From Cetobacterium sp. 2A (GTDB lineage Bacteria > Fusobacteriota > Fusobacteriia > Fusobacteriales > Fusobacteriaceae), in NCBI RefSeq assembly GCF_014250685.1, contig NZ_JACFAJ010000014.1:1-64000 (forward strand): a stretch of 64,000 bases of DNA, in the 5' to 3' direction. The notes under the pieces are model-generated. The model did not search any database. It had not been told where the DNA came from and saw nothing but the letters and a program-made list of their open reading frames with translations. This document shows positions 43,271-52,196 of this stretch, one piece after another (positions within the stretch are counted from its first letter, which is position 1; each line of letters begins with the position of its first letter). The translations under genes and the position numbers were made by a program.

Positions 43271-45262
43271 ATGAAAAAATTAAAAGAAATTGCATTGTCT
43301 AAAGAGGGACTTCTATTTATAGTATTTATTTTGATGTTCACAATATTTTCTATAATATCTCCAAATAAATTTTTTACATATTTAAATTTAGAGTCTATGG
43401 CTTTCCAACTTCCAGAATTAGGAATTTTATCAATAGCTATGATGGTGGTTATACTGACTGGTGGAATAAATTTATCTGTTACATCAGCATGTGCACTATC
43501 TGGGATAGTTGGTGGATATTTTTTAGGAAATTTAAATTATTCCCCTGAATTAACAATCACTTTATCGATATTGATGGCATTACTAACAGGAGGAATATGT
43601 GGATACATAAATGGATTCTTTGTTTCTAAAATTGGGGTGACTCCTATGTTAGCTACATTAGGGACTATGACTTTATTCGAAGGTGTTGGTTTAAATTTTA
43701 CAAAAGGTGGAGCACTAGGAAATTTTCCGTTAGAGTATATGGCATTAGGAAATGATGTATTTTTAAAAATTCCTATTCCCTTCATTATTTTTATACTAGT
43801 AGCTATCATTAGTACTTACTTTTTAGAAAAAACAAAATTTGGACTTGAAGTTTATATGACTGGAGACAATCAAAAAGCAACATATTATTCAGGAGTTAAT
43901 ACTAAAGCTATATTAAATTATATTTATATATTTTCTGGGATTCTATCAGCAATAGCTAGCATAATAATGATTTCAAGATATAATTCAGCAAAAGTAGATT
44001 ATGGGGCATCTTACTTATTACTAACTATAACTGCCGCTGTTTTAGGAGGAACTAATATTACTGGTGGATATGGAAAAGTATTTGGTACAGTTACAGCAAC
44101 AATGATTCTACAAATTTTAACTAGTGGCTTAACAATAATTGGCATTGATAGATTTTTAGTAGATTTCATACTAGGAATGGTGTTATTGTCAACAATATTA
44201 ATTCAATATTTTATTTCTAATAGACAAGAAACTGATAAAACAAAAATAACTAAAAAGTCAACGGAGGGAAAAGTTATGAAAAAAAGTATTATTACAATGG
44301 TAATTGGAGCATTCTTATTTGGGGGGTTATCTAAAGGAGTAATAGCGGCAGAAAAGAAAATAAGAATTGTTGTAATGCCTAAATTAATGGGAATTCCATA
44401 TTTTAACGCTGCACAAAAAGGCGCAGAAATGGCAGGGAAGGATTTAGGAATTGAAGTTTCATATGTTGGACCAACAACTGCTGATGCAGCTCTTCAAGTA
44501 AAAATGTTAGAAGATATATTAGTTCAAGGAGTAGATGCAATAGCTGTGGCACCAAATGATCCATCTGCATTAACTCCAGTATTAATGAAAGCTAAAAAGA
44601 TGGGTGTAAAGGTCCTAGATTGGGATACAGCAGCAGATCCAAGAATTGTAGATGCTTCGATTAAACAAATAGATGATAAAGAGTATGCAATTGCACTATG
44701 GGATTCTCTAGTTAAAGTTATGGGAAAAGAAGATGGAAATTATGCAATTGTAACAGGAGGACTATCTGCAGCTAATTTAAATACTTGGATTGATTTAGGA
44801 TTAGAATACTCTAAAAAAAGATATCCTAATTTAAAATTAGTAACTGATAAAGTTCCAAGTGATGAGATGCAACAATTGGCTTACCAAAAGTCTTTAGAGC
44901 TAATGACAGCATATCCTAATTTAGATGGAATAATAGGAGTAGGAACAATCTCGCCTATTGGAGCAGCACAAGCAGTAAAAGAAAAAGGAATGCAAGATAA
45001 AGTTGCTGTAGTTGGAGTAGCACTTCCGATGGACTCAAAACCATACTTAAATGATGGAGCTTTAAAAGAAGCAATTTTATGGGATCCTGTAAAACTTGGA
45101 TATTTAACTGTATTTGCAGCAAATGAATTAGTAAATGGAAGAAAATTAACTAATGATCAAGATATCCCTAAAGTTGGAAAAATAAAAAGTGAAGGAAAAA
45201 ATGTAATAATGGGAAAACCAACAACTTTTACAAAGGAAAATGTTGAAAACTATGATTTCTAA
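43271..45262 (+). CDS. Sugar ABC permease 2 running in frame into its substrate-binding protein
   Basis: A 663-codon open frame that joins two normally separate proteins. Residues 1-335 are a complete CUT2 permease (MMVVILTGGINLSVTSACAL near residue 57, TAAVLGGTNITGGYG near residue 257). A hydrophilic linker with KTKITKKSTEGKV then runs without a stop into Met336, the start of a signal peptide and a full LsrB/RhaS-like sugar-binding protein. As a fusion, the signal peptide would act as an extra membrane segment after the cytoplasmic permease end and place the binding domain in the periplasm. The internal start is intact, so separate synthesis of the binding protein is also possible. Confidence 0.88.
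   Translation: MKKLKEIALSKEGLLFIVFILMFTIFSIISPNKFFTYLNLESMAFQLPELGILSIAMMVVILTGGINLSVTSACALSGIVGGYFLGNLNYSPELTITLSILMALLTGGICGYINGFFVSKIGVTPMLATLGTMTLFEGVGLNFTKGGALGNFPLEYMALGNDVFLKIPIPFIIFILVAIISTYFLEKTKFGLEVYMTGDNQKATYYSGVNTKAILNYIYIFSGILSAIASIIMISRYNSAKVDYGASYLLLTITAAVLGGTNITGGYGKVFGTVTATMILQILTSGLTIIGIDRFLVDFILGMVLLSTILIQYFISNRQETDKTKITKKSTEGKVMKKSIITMVIGAFLFGGLSKGVIAAEKKIRIVVMPKLMGIPYFNAAQKGAEMAGKDLGIEVSYVGPTTADAALQVKMLEDILVQGVDAIAVAPNDPSALTPVLMKAKKMGVKVLDWDTAADPRIVDASIKQIDDKEYAIALWDSLVKVMGKEDGNYAIVTGGLSAANLNTWIDLGLEYSKKRYPNLKLVTDKVPSDEMQQLAYQKSLELMTAYPNLDGIIGVGTISPIGAAQAVKEKGMQDKVAVVGVALPMDSKPYLNDGALKEAILWDPVKLGYLTVFAANELVNGRKLTNDQDIPKVGKIKSEGKNVIMGKPTTFTKENVENYDF
44276..45262 (+). CDS. 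Substrate-binding protein readable from an internal start (LsrB/RhaS-like)
   Basis: From the internal ATG at 44276, preceded by GGAGGG at 44263-44268 with ideal spacing, a 328-residue exported binding protein would be made. Its signal peptide ends VIAA (about residue 25). The mature part starts KKIRIVVMPKLMGIPYF and contains LDWDTAADPR and KAILWDP-like signatures of the LsrB/RhaS group. Compared with LsrB as I recall it, the Lys and one Asp ligand of AI-2 remain, but the Asp-Gln pair and the Pro/Ala ligands are changed, so AI-2 is an unlikely ligand. The neighbouring araB and araD suggest a pentose. Confidence 0.72.
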   Translation: MKKSIITMVIGAFLFGGLSKGVIAAEKKIRIVVMPKLMGIPYFNAAQKGAEMAGKDLGIEVSYVGPTTADAALQVKMLEDILVQGVDAIAVAPNDPSALTPVLMKAKKMGVKVLDWDTAADPRIVDASIKQIDDKEYAIALWDSLVKVMGKEDGNYAIVTGGLSAANLNTWIDLGLEYSKKRYPNLKLVTDKVPSDEMQQLAYQKSLELMTAYPNLDGIIGVGTISPIGAAQAVKEKGMQDKVAVVGVALPMDSKPYLNDGALKEAILWDPVKLGYLTVFAANELVNGRKLTNDQDIPKVGKIKSEGKNVIMGKPTTFTKENVENYDF

Positions 45263-46214
45263 TAAAATTAAATTACAAAATTTTCAATTGGAAAATGAAA
45301 TTTTAAAAAATAAATTTATGGAATTAAAAGGCAAAATAAATTCAAAAGAGTCTTTGAAACTATCTTGGAGTAATTGGGGATTTGGAATTGAAAACCTTGA
45401 AGATTCAATCAAAAGATTAAAAAATAATAATTTAGATTATATAGAATTACATGGAAATAAATATAGTCCAGATTTAGGATACTCTTCTATAGAGGTAAAC
45501 AAACTTTTAAAAAATTATGATATGAAAGTAAGTGGTGTATGTGGAATGTTCTCGAAAGAAAATGATCTTTCGAGTAACAATCCTATTCATCGTCAAAGAG
45601 CGATAGATTATATAAAAAGACAAGTTGAATTTACCGCAGAAGTTGGTGGAGAGTATCTTTTAGTTGTTCCTGCCGCTGTAGGAAGACCTGTAGCATATGA
45701 TGATTGCGAAATTGAAAGAAGTATTGATAGTTTAAGCAGAGTGGCAGATATATTTGTAGAGTATAAGATAAAGGGAGCTGTTGAACCAATAAGAGCGGCT
45801 GAAACATCAATTATACACACAGTGGCTGAAGCTAGAGAATATATAGAAAGATTAAATCATCCAGGAATCCAACATATAAATGGAGATATCTATCATATGC
45901 AAAGTGGTGAAACTCATATTGGAAAAGCTATACTGAGTTCTGGCAAAAGTTTAGTAAATCTTCATATGGCAGATAGTAATAGATGTGCTCTTGGGGAAGG
46001 GTCAATGGATTTAGATTCGATAATAATGGCTCTTTATATTTTAGGATATAATGAAGGGAATAAGTATGTAACTCCTGAGCCATTAGGTCCCGGGGCTGAT
46101 CCTTATCCTGCAATGAATGGAAAAAATAATCCAAAAGATTTGGATTTACTTGTAAAAAGTAGTATTGATTATTTTAGATTTAGAGAAAAAGAGGTTTTAA
46201 GCCTATTAAAATGA
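45240..46214 (+). CDS. Ketose 3-epimerase-like TIM-barrel sugar isomerase
   Basis: A 324-residue protein of the AP-endonuclease-2 / D-tagatose 3-epimerase superfamily. The four metal-binding residues expected for these epimerases are seen: Glu182 (GAVEPIR), Asp216 (HINGDIYH), His242 (LHMADS) and Glu280 (TPEPLG). It probably epimerises a free ketopentose or ketohexose at C3, for example L-xylulose to L-ribulose, feeding the ribulokinase next door; that is inference. About 40 residues precede the usual start of the fold. It begins inside the binding-protein gene; the ATG at 45240 is close to AAAGG, and TTG 45243 or ATG 45252 are alternatives. Confidence 0.78.
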   Translation: MLKTMISNKIKLQNFQLENEILKNKFMELKGKINSKESLKLSWSNWGFGIENLEDSIKRLKNNNLDYIELHGNKYSPDLGYSSIEVNKLLKNYDMKVSGVCGMFSKENDLSSNNPIHRQRAIDYIKRQVEFTAEVGGEYLLVVPAAVGRPVAYDDCEIERSIDSLSRVADIFVEYKIKGAVEPIRAAETSIIHTVAEAREYIERLNHPGIQHINGDIYHMQSGETHIGKAILSSGKSLVNLHMADSNRCALGEGSMDLDSIIMALYILGYNEGNKYVTPEPLGPGADPYPAMNGKNNPKDLDLLVKSSIDYFRFREKEVLSLLK

Positions 46215-46230
46215 GATGGAGTGGGGAAAA

Positions 46231-47904
46231 TTGGATAAAGAAAATTATGTAATAGGTGTGGATTATGGAAGTGATTCTTGTAGAGCAGTATTAATTAATG
46301 CAAGTAATGGAAATGAAGTTGCAAACTCAATTTTCGAATATCCTCGTTGGAAAAATAAACTATATTGTGATGCAAAAAAAAATAAATTTAGACAACATCC
46401 CTTAGATTACATTGAAGGATTAAAATTTGTGGTAAGAAATTGTTTAAAGGATATTTCAGAAGATAAAATAGAAAAGATTAAAGGCATTTCAATTGATACA
46501 ACTGGGTCAACTCCGATTGCTGTGAATGAGGCAGGAATACCTCTAGCATTGACAGAAGAATTTAAAGAGAATCCAAATGCAATGTTTATTTTATGGAAAG
46601 ACCATACTTCAATAAAAGAAGCTCAAGAGATAACCAAATTATCAAAAAATTGGGGAGGAAAAGACTTTACAAAATATTCTGGCGGAGTATATTCAGCGGA
46701 ATGGTTTTGGGCAAAAATTTTACATACTATAAGAGAAGATGAAAAGGTAAAAGAAGCTGCTTATTCTTGGGTTGAACACTGTGATTGGATGCCAGCTCTT
46801 TTAACAGGAGTAAATAAGTCGGAGAATATCAAGAGGGGAAGATGTTCTGCAGGACATAAAGCTATGTGGAATGAAGAATTTGATGGATTACCATCTGAAG
46901 AATTTTTAAATCAACTGGATCCGTATTTGGGAGCATTAAGATCTAGATTATACACTGAAACATTTACTTCTGATAAATCAGCGGGAAATTTATCAGAATA
47001 CTGGGCAAAAGAACTAGGATTATCTACAGATATAACTGTTAGTATTGGAGCCTTTGACGCCCATATGGGAGCTGTTGGAGGTCAGATTAAACCTTATTCT
47101 TTTGTTAAAGTTATGGGGACATCAACATGTGATATTTTAATGGTTCCAGAAACGGATATTATGGATAGAGTAGTTGATGGGATATGTGGCCAAGTAAATG
47201 GATCAGTTATAGATGGAATGATAGGAATGGAAGCTGGACAATCTGGATTTGGAGATATATATGCATGGTTTAAAGATATTATCTCTTGGCCATTAAATCT
47301 ACTAAATGAAGTAGACGGTATAGATATTGAAATAAAAAATAAAATAAAAAATCAAATTCTTTTTGAACTTGAAAAAGAAGCACAAAAGTTAAAACCTGGG
47401 AGTAATGAACTGATTTCATTGGATTGGATGAATGGAAGAAGAACTCCTTTTGCAAACCAAGAGTTAAAAGGAGCTATAACTGGAATAAATCTTGGAGATA
47501 CAGCACCTAGTCTATATAGATCTTTAGTTGAATCAACAGCTTTTGGAGCTAAGGCAATAGTTGACCAATTCAAAGTGAAGGGAATTAGAATAGACGAAAT
47601 AATAGCTATAGGTGGAGTTGCAAAAAAATCTCCTTTAATAATGCAAATTTTAGCAGATACATTAGATATGCCAATAAAAGTTTCTGAATCGAGTCAGACA
47701 GTTGCACTAGGAGCGGCAATATTTGCATCTGTTAGTTCTGGAATATATAAGGATGTTCAAACGGCTCAAAAGATAATTGGTAGTAAGTTTGAGAAAGAAT
47801 ATCTGCCTATAGAAGAAAATGTTCTAATTTATAAATCTCTTTATGAAAAATATTCTGAACTTGGAAATTTTATAGAAAATAAATCTCTTAGAAAGAGAGG
47901 GTGA
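46231..47904 (+). CDS. araB: Ribulokinase
   Basis: A 557-residue FGGY kinase of the AraB type. The phosphate loop is DYGSDSCRA near residues 9-17; FEYPRW near residue 35, [14 protein letters not shown] near residue 183, the catalytic Asp in [13 protein letters not shown] near residue 275 and [18 protein letters not shown] near residue 460 are all AraB-like. It phosphorylates L-ribulose to L-ribulose-5-phosphate. I prefer the TTG at 46231, nine bases after GGAG; the ATG at 46216 has no site. It precedes araD with a 4-base-scale overlap of signals. Confidence 0.9.
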   Translation: MDKENYVIGVDYGSDSCRAVLINASNGNEVANSIFEYPRWKNKLYCDAKKNKFRQHPLDYIEGLKFVVRNCLKDISEDKIEKIKGISIDTTGSTPIAVNEAGIPLALTEEFKENPNAMFILWKDHTSIKEAQEITKLSKNWGGKDFTKYSGGVYSAEWFWAKILHTIREDEKVKEAAYSWVEHCDWMPALLTGVNKSENIKRGRCSAGHKAMWNEEFDGLPSEEFLNQLDPYLGALRSRLYTETFTSDKSAGNLSEYWAKELGLSTDITVSIGAFDAHMGAVGGQIKPYSFVKVMGTSTCDILMVPETDIMDRVVDGICGQVNGSVIDGMIGMEAGQSGFGDIYAWFKDIISWPLNLLNEVDGIDIEIKNKIKNQILFELEKEAQKLKPGSNELISLDWMNGRRTPFANQELKGAITGINLGDTAPSLYRSLVESTAFGAKAIVDQFKVKGIRIDEIIAIGGVAKKSPLIMQILADTLDMPIKVSESSQTVALGAAIFASVSSGIYKDVQTAQKIIGSKFEKEYLPIEENVLIYKSLYEKYSELGNFIENKSLRKRG

Positions 47905-47906
47905 TG

Positions 47907-48617
47907 ATGTTAGAGGAATTAAAAAAGGAAGTTTTAGAAGCTAATTTAGAATTGAATAATAGAAAATTAGTAACATATACTTGGGGAAATGTTAGTGGAA
48001 TAGATAGAGAGCTTGGATTAGTGGTAATTAAAGCAAGTGGAATTAGATACGAAGATATGACACTAGAACATATGGTTGTTGTTGATTTAGATGGAAATAT
48101 TTTAGAAGGAAAATATAATCCATCTTCAGATACACCAACTCATCTTGAGATATATAAAAAATATTTAAATTTAGGTGGAATAGTACATACACATTCTACG
48201 TATGCTACGGGATGGGCACAGGCATGTAGAGATATTCCTGTATTTGGAACAACTCATGCAGATTATTTTTATGGTTCTGTTCCTTGTACAAGAGTTTTAT
48301 CAGAAGATGAAATAGAGGGAAATTATGAGAAAGAAACTGGAAAAGTTATAATTGAGACATTAATAACTAGAGAAATAAATCCATTAGAGGTTCCAGGGAT
48401 TACTGTAGCCAGTCATGGTCCATTTACCTGGGGAGAGAGTCCTAAAAAAGCTGTACACAATGCTGTTGTACTAGAAGAAATTGCTAAAATGGCATATTTA
48501 ACAAATTCAATTAATCCAAATATAAGACAAGTTTCTAAAGCTTTAGAAAATAAACATTATTCTAGAAAACATGGTAAAGACTCATATTATGGTCAAAAAA
48601 ATGAGGTAGAGAGCTGA
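47907..48617 (+). CDS. araD: L-ribulose-5-phosphate 4-epimerase
   Basis: A 236-residue class II aldolase-family epimerase that converts L-ribulose-5-phosphate to D-xylulose-5-phosphate. Zinc-ligand motifs [13 protein letters not shown] (near residue 93) and SHGPFTWG (near residue 168) are present, along with SGIRYEDMT and SSDTPTH. Length is as usual for AraD. GAGGGTGAT precedes three consecutive start codons (GTG 47901, ATG 47904, ATG 47907); I use the last for spacing. Its final codons form half of a hairpin shared with the convergent ppk gene. Confidence 0.95.
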   Translation: MLEELKKEVLEANLELNNRKLVTYTWGNVSGIDRELGLVVIKASGIRYEDMTLEHMVVVDLDGNILEGKYNPSSDTPTHLEIYKKYLNLGGIVHTHSTYATGWAQACRDIPVFGTTHADYFYGSVPCTRVLSEDEIEGNYEKETGKVIIETLITREINPLEVPGITVASHGPFTWGESPKKAVHNAVVLEEIAKMAYLTNSINPNIRQVSKALENKHYSRKHGKDSYYGQKNEVES

Positions 48618-48635
48618 TTTTAAGTCAGCTCTCTA
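48607..48635. terminator. Hairpin shared by the ends of araD and ppk
   Basis: TAGAGAGCTGA and TCAGCTCTCTA are perfect 11-base inverted arms around a 7-base loop. The left arm includes the last codons and stop of araD; the right arm lies in the last codons of minus-strand ppk. Only 2 bases separate the two genes. No strong T-run follows in either direction. Confidence 0.55.
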
Positions 48636-50653
48636 TAATATTCTTGCACGTTGAATGATTTAGAATTTTTCTTTTTAGGAACTTTTGTATAGGTTCCATC
48701 AGGATTTTGGATAGATAATTTAACATTGTCTTTTAAACAGTTATTTATTATACTTTGAATTTTTTTCTGATCATCTTTATTTTCAATAGGAAACATAAGT
48801 TCAACTCTTTCACTAAGATTTCTTGTCATCCAATCGGCACTTCCAAGATAATATTCATGTTTTCCATTATTTTCAAAAAAAATAATTCTATCATGTTCTA
48901 AAAATCTTCCCACAATACTATAAACTTTAATATTTTCACTTAAATTTTTAATGCCTGATTTCAAGCAGCAAGCGCCCCTAATGAGCAAAATAATTTCAAC
49001 TCCTGCTTTGGAAGCGTCGTATAATTTTTCAATTATTTTTTTGTCAGTCAATCCGTTTGCCTTAACAAATATTTTGGCCTTTTTTTTCAATTTTGCATTT
49101 TTAATTTCTCTATCAATTAAAAAATATAGTTCATTTCTTAAATATTGTGGAGCAACTAATAATTTTTTCCAATTATCTATTTTTGAAAAGCCTGTAAGTT
49201 TATTGAAAAGATTGGAAATATCTATTCCAATTTCTTGATCAGAAGTAAAAAAGGAAGTATCTACATAGAGTTTTGCAGTTGAGTCATTATAATTTCCAGT
49301 TCCAAGATGTACATACCTTTTTATACCCTCGTCTTCTTTTCTAATTACAAGCAAAGCCTTACAATGAGTTTTAAGGCCACTTAGCCCATAAATAACGTGG
49401 CAACCTGATTTCTCGAGCTCTCGGGCCCATTTTACATTGTTTGCTTCATCAAATCGAGCTTTAAGCTCAACAACAACGCTTACCTGCTTACCGTTATTTG
49501 CAGCTTGAATTAGAGCTTTAATAACAGAGGAATTTCCACTTACTCTATAAAGAGTTTGTTTAATTGCTAAGACTTTTGGGTCATTTGCTGCTGCATTTAT
49601 AAAATTTATTATATACTCAAAAGAATCAAAAGGATGTCTTAGTATAAGATTTTGATTTTTTAAGATGCTAAATACTTCATCATCCTTAAAATCGGGATTA
49701 AACTTTGGAATATTCGGTGGAAATTTTAGGTTATCTGAAGAATTAATATTTGAAATTTTCCAAAGAAAATTAAGATTTAAAGGACCGTCTATTTCATAGA
49801 AATCAATATTATTACTTTCCAATTTTTCAGATAAAAATTCTAAATAATGTTTTGGAGTTTCTTTGGTATATTCAATTCTAACTGTTTCACCCCAACGTCT
49901 TGCTCTTATTTCTTTTTCAACTTCCATAAGCAGATCTTCTGAGATATTTTCATCTTCGATGGTAGTATCTTCATTTCTTGTAATTCTAAAAAGCCCATAA
50001 CTAAGTATTTCATAACCATAAAAAATATTTAATAAATTATGTTTTATTATATCTTCTAAAAGTATAAAGTGGAGTTCTTCACCTGGAAGTTTTACTATTC
50101 TGTCTATGACACTTGGGATTTCTAGAAATGAAAAGTTTATTCCATTTCTTTCTTTAACATTAACAACAAGGTGAAGTTGACCTGCATTAAGATTTGGAAA
50201 AGGTCTATAGGCATCAACAGCCATAGGTGTCAATATCGGAAAAATAATATCTCTAAAATAATTATCAATATAAACTTTTTCTTTATCCGTAAGAGTGTCA
50301 AATTTTTTTATATGGATATTTACTTCATCTTTTAAAGATTCAGACAATACAGAATAATATTCATATTGAGTTTTAACCAATGAGGATACTTCTTTTTTAA
50401 TTTCATCTAAATGTTTTTGTGGGAGTAAACCAGAGATATCAAGATTATTAATATTTTGATCTGCTTGTACCTTTAAAGAGGCAACTCTAACCTTAAAAAA
50501 TTCATCTAGATTTGAAGAGAGTATAGCTAAGAATTTAATTTTTTCTAATAGAGGGTTTGTATTATCTTGAGCCTGTTTTAAAACTCTATAGCAAAATTTT
50601 AACCAGCTCAATTCACGACTAAAAAAATCACTAGATGTGTATTTATTCTCCAT
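48620..50653 (-). CDS. ppk: Polyphosphate kinase 1
   Basis: A 677-residue PPK1 with all four domains of the family. The N-terminal part starts FFSRELSWLKF and FLAILSSNLDEFF, the catalytic histidine is His430 in SGLKTHCKALLV (His435 in E. coli), a second active-site His lies in RFLEHDRIIFF and the protein ends near GSADWMTRNL plus a basic tail. It makes polyphosphate from ATP reversibly. It is the last gene of the minus-strand polyphosphate operon and overlaps the upstream gene by 11 bases. Confidence 0.96.
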   Translation of the reverse strand: MENKYTSSDFFSRELSWLKFCYRVLKQAQDNTNPLLEKIKFLAILSSNLDEFFKVRVASLKVQADQNINNLDISGLLPQKHLDEIKKEVSSLVKTQYEYYSVLSESLKDEVNIHIKKFDTLTDKEKVYIDNYFRDIIFPILTPMAVDAYRPFPNLNAGQLHLVVNVKERNGINFSFLEIPSVIDRIVKLPGEELHFILLEDIIKHNLLNIFYGYEILSYGLFRITRNEDTTIEDENISEDLLMEVEKEIRARRWGETVRIEYTKETPKHYLEFLSEKLESNNIDFYEIDGPLNLNFLWKISNINSSDNLKFPPNIPKFNPDFKDDEVFSILKNQNLILRHPFDSFEYIINFINAAANDPKVLAIKQTLYRVSGNSSVIKALIQAANNGKQVSVVVELKARFDEANNVKWARELEKSGCHVIYGLSGLKTHCKALLVIRKEDEGIKRYVHLGTGNYNDSTAKLYVDTSFFTSDQEIGIDISNLFNKLTGFSKIDNWKKLLVAPQYLRNELYFLIDREIKNAKLKKKAKIFVKANGLTDKKIIEKLYDASKAGVEIILLIRGACCLKSGIKNLSENIKVYSIVGRFLEHDRIIFFENNGKHEYYLGSADWMTRNLSERVELMFPIENKDDQKKIQSIINNCLKDNVKLSIQNPDGTYTKVPKKKNSKSFNVQEYYRELT

Positions 50654-52172
50654 GATATCTCCTCTTAATTTTTAGTTCTATATCAAGATTAAAAACATTT
50701 TTAAATAAATCTAAATTTTTATTTATTGAAAATTTTTCTAATAAAAAATTTTCTGTAGATTCAGCTTCTAATACTAAAGAATTATTTTTCAGTGTGGCTT
50801 TAAAATTTTTAAATTTTTGTTTTTTACTTTCATCTAAAGAACGAGCTAATTTAAGGATTGCTCCTAATTTAACAAAGGGAATAATTTCATTTTCAGGAAT
50901 TTCAAATTTATCAGAATTTTCTAAAATTGAATTTGTTTTACTTATACTAACTAAAAAAATAATTTTTCTGAGCTGTTTTTCTGTTAAACCAAAAATGAAT
51001 GAGTTCTCTATTATATAATTAGAATGTCTATTATGATTACTGAATCCAATGTATTTTCCAACATCTTGAAGATAAGAAGCTAGGATAAGATATTTCTTAT
51101 ATTCTGTACCGAGTTGATGCAAATCACTCAGAGAATCAAAAATGGTTTCACTAGATTCTAGAACAAATGCGACATGATTTTTATTAAAATTATATTTGTT
51201 ACCAAAATCATCTAAAAGATCCAATGTCATTTTCCACATTTTTTCTCTTAGAACTTTTTTTTCATCTTTATAGAAGTTCTCATAAGCTATAATATTTTTG
51301 CTGTCGTAACTTAAATACTTTAAAATTTTTATATCAAAAAAATCTCTTATAATTTCAAGAATAGAGAATTTTGTAAAAATATGAATAGCCTCTTGGTTTG
51401 TAATATTATATTTTTTTGTAATATCTTTAAATGATTTTTTTTTAAGATTATTTAAGATGTTTTTTAAGTCATCTGTTTGAAGATTTTTAATACCCTTACT
51501 TTCTAAAATAGTTGTAAGATATTTATCCTCGTCACCTATTATAGAAAGATTTAGTATCTTTTTTCTACCTATTTGTGTTTTTAGAGAAAGCAAATAGGTT
51601 TTAAGTTGATCTTCTATAAAATCAAACATTTCATCATTAGAGAGTTTTTCATTCTCTACTATCTGAAAAATATCGGATGTTTCCAAGGATTCATCTAGTA
51701 AAAGTTTATTTTTTGAAAAAAGATAGAAATCTATACTTTCTTTTTCTAAGCTTAGTAGAAGAGTATTGCTAGCTGATGTTAACATAGATTTTTCAAATTG
51801 AATAAATTTTTTTAAAATTAATCTTTTCCTTTCAAATGGAGTTGGAATAGATATCTTAAAATTAGTTTTAATAAATATGTAGTCTAAAATTATATTTAAA
51901 TTTTTAATTTTATTAAAGAAATTCTTGGCAGTAACAATAGTGTTTGTTACATCATAATCTTTCAGTATATTTTTCATTTTTAAAATTATTTTACAAAGTT
52001 TATCGATTTCACCCATAGAAATTGAGTTGTTTGATTCATCTTCAGGAGATAGATTTATTTCTTCCGAAATATATTCCAAAACATTAAACATATCTTTGTT
52101 TTCTGTTTTTTCGTATATAACGAGCTCAATATCAGTATTTGAAATCTCAATTATTCCTAATAAGGCAACCAT
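50643..52172 (-). CDS. Diverged Ppx/GppA-like paralogue with HD-like C-terminus
   Basis: A 509-residue protein lying between ppx and ppk. Its N-terminus, GIIEISNTDIELVIYE, aligns by pattern with IIDVGSNSVRLVIF of the neighbouring Ppx, but the phosphate-binding Asp, Gly, Ser and Arg are lost, so phosphatase activity is unlikely. The C-terminal part keeps an HD-like core: ASYLQDVGKYIGFSNHNRHS near residue 380, close to the Ppx HD pattern though the first His is Gln. It may be a regulatory or scaffolding subunit of polyphosphate metabolism; this is inference from position. GGAGGG precedes the ATG. Confidence 0.7.
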   Translation of the reverse strand: MVALLGIIEISNTDIELVIYEKTENKDMFNVLEYISEEINLSPEDESNNSISMGEIDKLCKIILKMKNILKDYDVTNTIVTAKNFFNKIKNLNIILDYIFIKTNFKISIPTPFERKRLILKKFIQFEKSMLTSASNTLLLSLEKESIDFYLFSKNKLLLDESLETSDIFQIVENEKLSNDEMFDFIEDQLKTYLLSLKTQIGRKKILNLSIIGDEDKYLTTILESKGIKNLQTDDLKNILNNLKKKSFKDITKKYNITNQEAIHIFTKFSILEIIRDFFDIKILKYLSYDSKNIIAYENFYKDEKKVLREKMWKMTLDLLDDFGNKYNFNKNHVAFVLESSETIFDSLSDLHQLGTEYKKYLILASYLQDVGKYIGFSNHNRHSNYIIENSFIFGLTEKQLRKIIFLVSISKTNSILENSDKFEIPENEIIPFVKLGAILKLARSLDESKKQKFKNFKATLKNNSLVLEAESTENFLLEKFSINKNLDLFKNVFNLDIELKIKRRYHGE

Positions 52173-52196
52173 AGAAAAAATCCCTCCATTTAGTTT

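Noticed and set aside
40766-45262. An Lsr (autoinducer-2) uptake operon
   Set aside because: The transporter layout is Lsr-like, but lsrK, lsrF and lsrG are absent, several AI-2 ligand positions differ, and the enzymes present are AraB and AraD. A pentose route fits better.
43271-45262. A frameshifted or broken pair of genes
   Set aside because: Both halves are full length and in the same frame with intact motifs; only the intervening stop is missing. It is reported as a fusion, with sequencing error left open.
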